Assembly (NCBI GenBank): GCA_937121005.1
Contig: CAKZKB010000033.1
Span: 1 to 11,400 of the forward strand
Origin: an uncultured cyanobacterium
Lineage (GTDB): Bacteria; Cyanobacteriota; Cyanobacteriia; Cyanobacteriales; Geitlerinemataceae
Length of the DNA: 11,400 nt
Direction of reading: 5' to 3'
Each line of letters starts with the position of its first letter. The first letter of the stretch is position 1. The notes beneath the pieces were generated by a model that was given only the letters and a program-made list of their open reading frames with translations, was not told the origin of the DNA and did no database searches. A program made the position numbers and the translations under genes. Below, piece after piece: positions 11,191 to 11,400 of the stretch.

Positions 11191-11400
11191 TTAGGTTTTA
11201 GGGATTAGGTTTTAGGTTTTAGGTTTTAGGTTTTAGGTTTTAGGGATTAGGTTTTAGGGATTAGGTTTTAGGTTTTAGGTTTTAGGGGTGAGGTACGAGG
11301 TTTAAGGTATGAGTTTGTATTCCCCCTAATTCCCCAATCCCCTAATCCCCTTGTCCCCTTGTCCCCTTGTCCCCTTGTCCCCTTGTCTCCTTGTCTCCTT
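11191..11400. repeat. Long telomere-like heptamer array plus CCCCTTGT octamer array (runs off the edge)
   Basis: Fourteen uninterrupted heptamers, TTAGGTT with some TTAGGGA and a last TTAGGGG, fill 11191-11288. A G-rich bridge follows (GAGGTACGAGGTTTAAGGT, 11290-11308). A C-rich part then runs through CCCCTAAT-like units to five perfect CCCCTTGT octamers (11347-11386) and CTCCTTGT variants up to the last base. Design and order match 3475-3604. It begins three bases before the wecG start and so fills its upstream region. Confidence 0.95.

Noticed and set aside
11191..11400. Telomere-like TTAGGG/TTTTAGG units as a chromosome end or a CRISPR array
   Set aside because: The units are directly adjacent with no spacers, so it is not CRISPR. 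Ordinary genes sit next to it, and the same kind of repeat occurs internally at 3475, so it is a short tandem repeat and not a telomere.

Overview
The window looks like chromosomal DNA of a beta-carboxysome cyanobacterium, probably a filamentous or large-genome type. By eye there are about two dozen exact copies of the HIP1 octamer GCGATCGC, a carboxysome shell protein gene of the CcmK family, and many cyanobacterial-style short tandem heptanucleotide repeats and dispersed palindromes. There are no rRNA, tRNA or CRISPR loci and no complete mobile element.

Layout, left to right. 3-287 (+) is the C-terminal part of MsrA, followed by a strong intrinsic terminator. 288-631 holds that terminator, a decayed copy of a small gene found intact further on, and a promoter. 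632-1476 (+) is a Uma2-type PD-(D/E)XK protein whose stop overlaps the start of a 72-aa protein. 1638-2481 (+) is an overlapping two-gene cassette of unknown function (a small helical soluble protein, then an acidic two-helix membrane protein) in lower-GC, HIP1-free DNA. 2524-2785 (-) is a C-terminal relic of an AdhE-type alcohol/aldehyde dehydrogenase with its terminator still in place. 2813-3478 (+) is rsmG and 3624-4277 (+) is a HetI/Sfp-type phosphopantetheinyl transferase; a bipartite G-rich/C-rich repeat lies between them. 4272-4529 (-) is a ParD-like antitoxin with no visible toxin. 4601-5500 (-) is an alpha/beta hydrolase and 5652-6545 (-) a WD40 protein. 6872-7774 (-) is an exported TPR protein and 7824-8129 (-) a CcmK3-like shell protein, probably co-transcribed. 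8130-8661 is a dense patch of unrelated small repeats. 8662-9389 (+) is what I read as a collapsed LRR-Roc-COR (Roco) gene: the first about 30 residues joined, by a large internal deletion, to the C-terminal half of COR. 9405-10292 (-) is a membrane protein with a Gly/Cys-rich tail. 10435-11187 (-) is a WecG/TagA/CpsF glycosyltransferase whose 5' end runs into a long telomere-like heptamer array that continues to the window edge.

The genes are mostly unrelated single units: 16S rRNA methylation, carrier-protein activation, Met-SO repair, carboxysome shell and polysaccharide synthesis. The plausible transcription units are Uma2 plus the small gene, the unknown two-gene cassette, and ccmK plus TPR. 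The main theme is genome erosion and repeat activity: at least three gene relics (small-gene copy, adhE, Roco) and period-7 repeats of different sequence at five sites, several touching or entering coding ends. I found no clear previously undescribed multi-gene system. The best candidates are the 1638-2481 cassette and the Gly/Cys-tail protein.
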